Of a stretch of DNA of 6,967 nucleotides, positions 4,847 through 6,967 are shown one piece after another. Positions within the stretch are counted from its first letter, which is position 1; every line of letters begins with the position of its first letter. A model generated the notes under the pieces. The model did not search any database. It had not been told where the DNA came from and saw only the letters and a program-made list of their open reading frames with translations. The position numbers were made by a program, and so were the translations under genes. This DNA comes from Chloroflexota bacterium (GTDB lineage: Bacteria; Chloroflexota; Anaerolineae; B4-G1; SLSP01): contig JAAAOZ010000429.1 of assembly GCA_009908585.1 (NCBI GenBank), positions 1-6,967 of the forward strand, written 5' to 3'.

Positions 4847-5524
4847 ATGAGATTGACACGTCGTGCTTTTCTCAAACTCGCCGGATCTGGCACATTATTT
4901 TATGGCTTTGTGCTGCTGACGGGGTGTCAACACAAATCAGCACCGGAGCCACCTCCGATTATCTCAAGGGAGGAATGGCATGCTGTCCCTCCACAGATAG
5001 CGGAATCTATCGAGGGGCCGTATGATGCGACGACAAATCCAGGGGGCTGGTACGTCTACGCCAAGCCGTTGGAACAAGTCTTGACCACTATCGTCGTGCA
5101 TCATACAGCGTTGCCTTTAAGCGATGGCCCCTTTGAGATACAGAAGAAGCACATGCACGATAAGGGATACGCGGATATAGGGTATCATTTTGTGATTGAC
5201 CCAGATGGGAAGATATATGCTGGGCGTGACCTTAGTGCGCGGGGAGCACATACAGGCGGGCATAATACGGGCACCATTGGGATTTCATTGATGGGGAACT
5301 TTGAGGAGACAGAACCTCTTGAGGCCCAATTGACCAGCCTGAAGCGTTTGAGCGGTTACCTGCGTGATGCGTATAAATTGACGCACATCGCTGGTCATCG
5401 GGATTTTCAGCCCGGCGTGACTGTATGTCCTGGTGTGCATCTTGAATCCTGCTTGCCGCAATTGGCGATTGAATTGCACCTGAAATTTGGGGTCGAAGGC
5501 TATATCGGCCCTCCAACTCCGTAG
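4847..5524 (+). CDS. Tat-exported lipoprotein N-acetylmuramoyl-L-alanine amidase (PGRP/Amidase_2 fold)
   Basis: The protein has 225 residues. The N-terminus carries a twin-arginine motif (TRRAFLK, 4-10), a hydrophobic stretch and a lipobox LTGC with Cys27, predicting Tat export and lipid anchoring outside the membrane. A proline-rich linker (33-37) precedes a PGRP/amidase-2 domain. Zinc ligands are His85 (IVVHHTA), His183 (AGHRDFQPG) and Cys194 (VTVCPG). Tyr113 in GYHFVIDPDGKIYAGR corresponds to the catalytic Tyr of T7 lysozyme, and GAHTGGHNTGTIGISLMGNF (133-152) is the usual central motif. It should cleave the amide between MurNAc and L-Ala in peptidoglycan. The ribosome binding site is weak; GTG at 4832 (adding VNGVE) is an alternative start. 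A long in-frame extension back to 4433 lies over the MBL gene and is rejected. Base composition is clearly more AT-rich than the upstream gene. Confidence 0.88.
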   Translation: MRLTRRAFLKLAGSGTLFYGFVLLTGCQHKSAPEPPPIISREEWHAVPPQIAESIEGPYDATTNPGGWYVYAKPLEQVLTTIVVHHTALPLSDGPFEIQKKHMHDKGYADIGYHFVIDPDGKIYAGRDLSARGAHTGGHNTGTIGISLMGNFEETEPLEAQLTSLKRLSGYLRDAYKLTHIAGHRDFQPGVTVCPGVHLESCLPQLAIELHLKFGVEGYIGPPTP

Positions 5525-5537
5525 ATTTGGTCTGGAT

Positions 5538-6614
5538 ATGCAAGGAGAAAGCATAAGTGCGGCTTCATCGTCCCTTCGGTTATGGTCGCGTCGGAGCGTA
5601 ACGAGTGGCGCCGCTATCTACCTGTTAGCTTTGATCGCTTATTGGATCCTCCGTATCACCTTGCAGGATGGCGTTTGGTGGCTGGCGTTGGTCAATGAAT
5701 TTGCCCCGTTGGTCTTTGTCCCCTTGCCGTTGGTGTTGATCTTGTCCCTGCTATTGAGAGCAAGGCGATGGCAGATATTGGCGATTCTGCACAGTCTGAT
5801 TTTAGTTACGTGGTGGGGACCACGTTTCTTACCTAAACCGCCTCCTCAGGCGACTCGCAACCAAGAAAGTCTGCAGGTAGTGAGTTTTAACGTCTGGGGA
5901 GACAACACTCGACTGGACGAGGTCGAAGCTTGGCTGCGTGCCGTTCAGGCTGATGTGGTAGTGTTGCAAGAGATACCCGACGTCTACGCAGACAATCAGG
6001 TGCCCGAACTCGCCGATCTCTATCCTTACCAGATGAGCCAATCTACGTCCGAGCGTCGATATGGAAATCTGTGCTTGTCGCGTCATCCAATTCTCTCTGT
6101 GGAAGATTTGCCTGGGGCTGGCGTGCCGGCTCAACAGCGGATCACTATTGATTATGAGGGGCGCGTGATCGCGGTGTACAACGTTCACTTGGCTATGCCC
6201 ATCGGAGCGCCGCGTTTTTCACATCTGCCGGATAACTTTGTGATGGAGATCGCGTCGCGCTATAATCCTATCGCTCGAAATACAGAAATACAGCGATTGT
6301 TGAGGCGCTTACAGACCGAGCCTCATCCCTATCTCGTAGCGGGCGACTTCAATATGAGCGAACACACTGCGATCTACACGGATATCGCCGCGAAGATGAC
6401 AGACGCTTATCGGGTGGGTTCGGGAGGCGTAGGTGGAACCTGGCCGGTCGCGGTTGTGGAGGAGTTGCCTTCGTATCTGCCGCCCCTGTTGCGCGTGGAT
6501 TACGTCTGGCAGAGTGAGCATTTTCTTGCCGTGCGAGCGCAGCGCGGGCCGGAGATGGGGTCGGATCATCTGCCCTTATACGTACAATTGGAGCTTTTAG
6601 GGGAGGAGCGTTAA
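5538..6614 (+). CDS. Membrane-anchored endonuclease/exonuclease/phosphatase-family protein
   Basis: The protein has 358 residues from the ATG at 5538, 13 nt after the amidase stop; the ribosome binding site is weak. Predicted helices at about 24-40, 46-73 (one or two) and 79-96 are separated by basic RARR (75-78). With three helices, the catalytic domain (about 112-355) would face outside. EEP (DNase I-like) motifs are complete: SFNVW with Asn118, VVLQE with Glu145, VYNVHL with His217, AGDFN (268-272) with Asp270/Asn272, RVDYVW with Asp321, and GSDHLP with Asp343/His344. The family hydrolyses phosphodiesters or phosphomonoesters in nucleic acids, lipids or inositol phosphates; motifs alone do not decide which. 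Together with the amidase it forms the more AT-rich part of the cluster. A secreted nuclease or a phospholipid-directed enzyme are both possible. Confidence 0.85.
   Translation: MQGESISAASSSLRLWSRRSVTSGAAIYLLALIAYWILRITLQDGVWWLALVNEFAPLVFVPLPLVLILSLLLRARRWQILAILHSLILVTWWGPRFLPKPPPQATRNQESLQVVSFNVWGDNTRLDEVEAWLRAVQADVVVLQEIPDVYADNQVPELADLYPYQMSQSTSERRYGNLCLSRHPILSVEDLPGAGVPAQQRITIDYEGRVIAVYNVHLAMPIGAPRFSHLPDNFVMEIASRYNPIARNTEIQRLLRRLQTEPHPYLVAGDFNMSEHTAIYTDIAAKMTDAYRVGSGGVGGTWPVAVVEELPSYLPPLLRVDYVWQSEHFLAVRAQRGPEMGSDHLPLYVQLELLGEER
6601..6608 (+). promoter_or_regulatory. Ribosome binding site of the GNAT gene
   Basis: GGGAGGAG is 8 nt before the ATG at 6617 and lies inside the end of the EEP coding sequence, which points to coupled translation. 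Confidence 0.7.
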
Positions 6615-6616
6615 TT

Positions 6617-6967
6617 ATGGACGATATCGTAGTCCAAGGCCCATCGATAGAGCAAGGACAAGCCGCCGTCTGCGCGCCGATTCTGCGCGCCTTACCGGCG
6701 TGGTTCGGCATCGAGGAAGCGACGGCGCAGTACATTCGAGACGTCGAGGAGATGCCCACGCTGTTGGCCGTCGTGCACGAGGCGGGCGACGTGGTGGGCT
6801 TCCTCACGCTCAACTACCACACTGCCTACGCCGCCGAGATCCACGTGATGGGCGTTCTGCCCTCGATGCACCGACGGGGCGTCGGGCGCGCGTTGGTCGC
6901 CCGCGCGGAGGAGGCGCTGCGCGGCAAGGGCGTCGAGTATCTCCAGGTGAAGACGCTGAGTCCCCGC
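6617..6967 (+). CDS. GNAT-family N-acetyltransferase (partial, runs off window)
   Basis: The first 117 residues are present and the frame is open at the window end. Strands and helices follow the GNAT order. LAVVHEAGDVVGFLTLNYH (about 50-68) forms the central strands. AEIHVMGVLPSMHRRGVGRA (73-92) is motif A, with the acetyl-CoA pyrophosphate loop RRGVGR (86-91). It continues as LVARAEEALRGKGVEYLQVKTLSPR. Family members transfer an acetyl group from acetyl-CoA to an amine; the acceptor is unknown. The VKTLSP ending resembles a common bacterial subgroup that continues with a tyrosine-containing motif and usually totals about 155-165 residues, so perhaps a quarter is missing. The ATG lies 2 nt after the EEP stop and has a good ribosome binding site. 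GC content returns to the high level of the left-hand genes. Confidence 0.85.
   Translation, partial: MDDIVVQGPSIEQGQAAVCAPILRALPAWFGIEEATAQYIRDVEEMPTLLAVVHEAGDVVGFLTLNYHTAYAAEIHVMGVLPSMHRRGVGRALVARAEEALRGKGVEYLQVKTLSPR

Overview
This is a GC-rich bacterial chromosomal window. Every coding region is a compact prokaryotic gene, most have Shine-Dalgarno sequences, and gaps between genes are often only 2 to 20 nt. The mix of genes (a YdcF/SanA-like DUF218 protein, DUF2283, a fructosamine-kinase-like enzyme, a DUF3267 zincin, a membrane-anchored EEP hydrolase and a Tat lipoprotein amidase) would fit a Chloroflexota (Anaerolineae-like) genome. That placement is an inference from gene style; no rRNA or marker gene is present to confirm it.

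Left part (1-3021, + strand): a DUF218-domain membrane-anchored protein ends inside terminator-like hairpins. It is followed by a tight three-gene unit: a five-helix membrane protein with a DUF1566/Lcl-like C-terminal domain, a small DUF2283 protein, and a fructosamine-3-kinase-family phosphotransferase. The last two junctions are only 2 nt long (8 nt before the second gene if its second ATG is used), so translational coupling is likely. Middle (2999-3634, - strand): a convergent DUF3267 HExxH membrane protein overlaps the kinase tail by 23 nt. It has its own textbook promoter (TTGACA, 17 nt, TATAAT).

A 490-nt gap (3635-4124) has no credible gene but contains most of the unexplained structure. 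There is a perfect 15-bp inverted repeat with a 52-nt spacer, a nearby dyad, and a second imperfect inverted repeat of about 25 nt per arm just upstream of the next gene. A partial relative of the 15-bp repeat lies at the 3' end of the first gene, which suggests a dispersed repeat family.

Right part (4125-6967, + strand): a probable operon of an MBL-fold hydrolase, a Tat-exported lipoprotein N-acetylmuramoyl-L-alanine amidase, a membrane-anchored endonuclease/exonuclease/phosphatase-family protein whose catalytic domain is predicted outside the membrane, and a GNAT acetyltransferase cut by the window end. The amidase and EEP genes are clearly more AT-rich than the genes on either side. The genes do not form a recognisable single pathway, although two of the right-hand products appear to act at the cell surface. 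I see no convincing new multi-gene system. The intergenic inverted repeats and the AT-rich two-gene block are the best candidates for follow-up.
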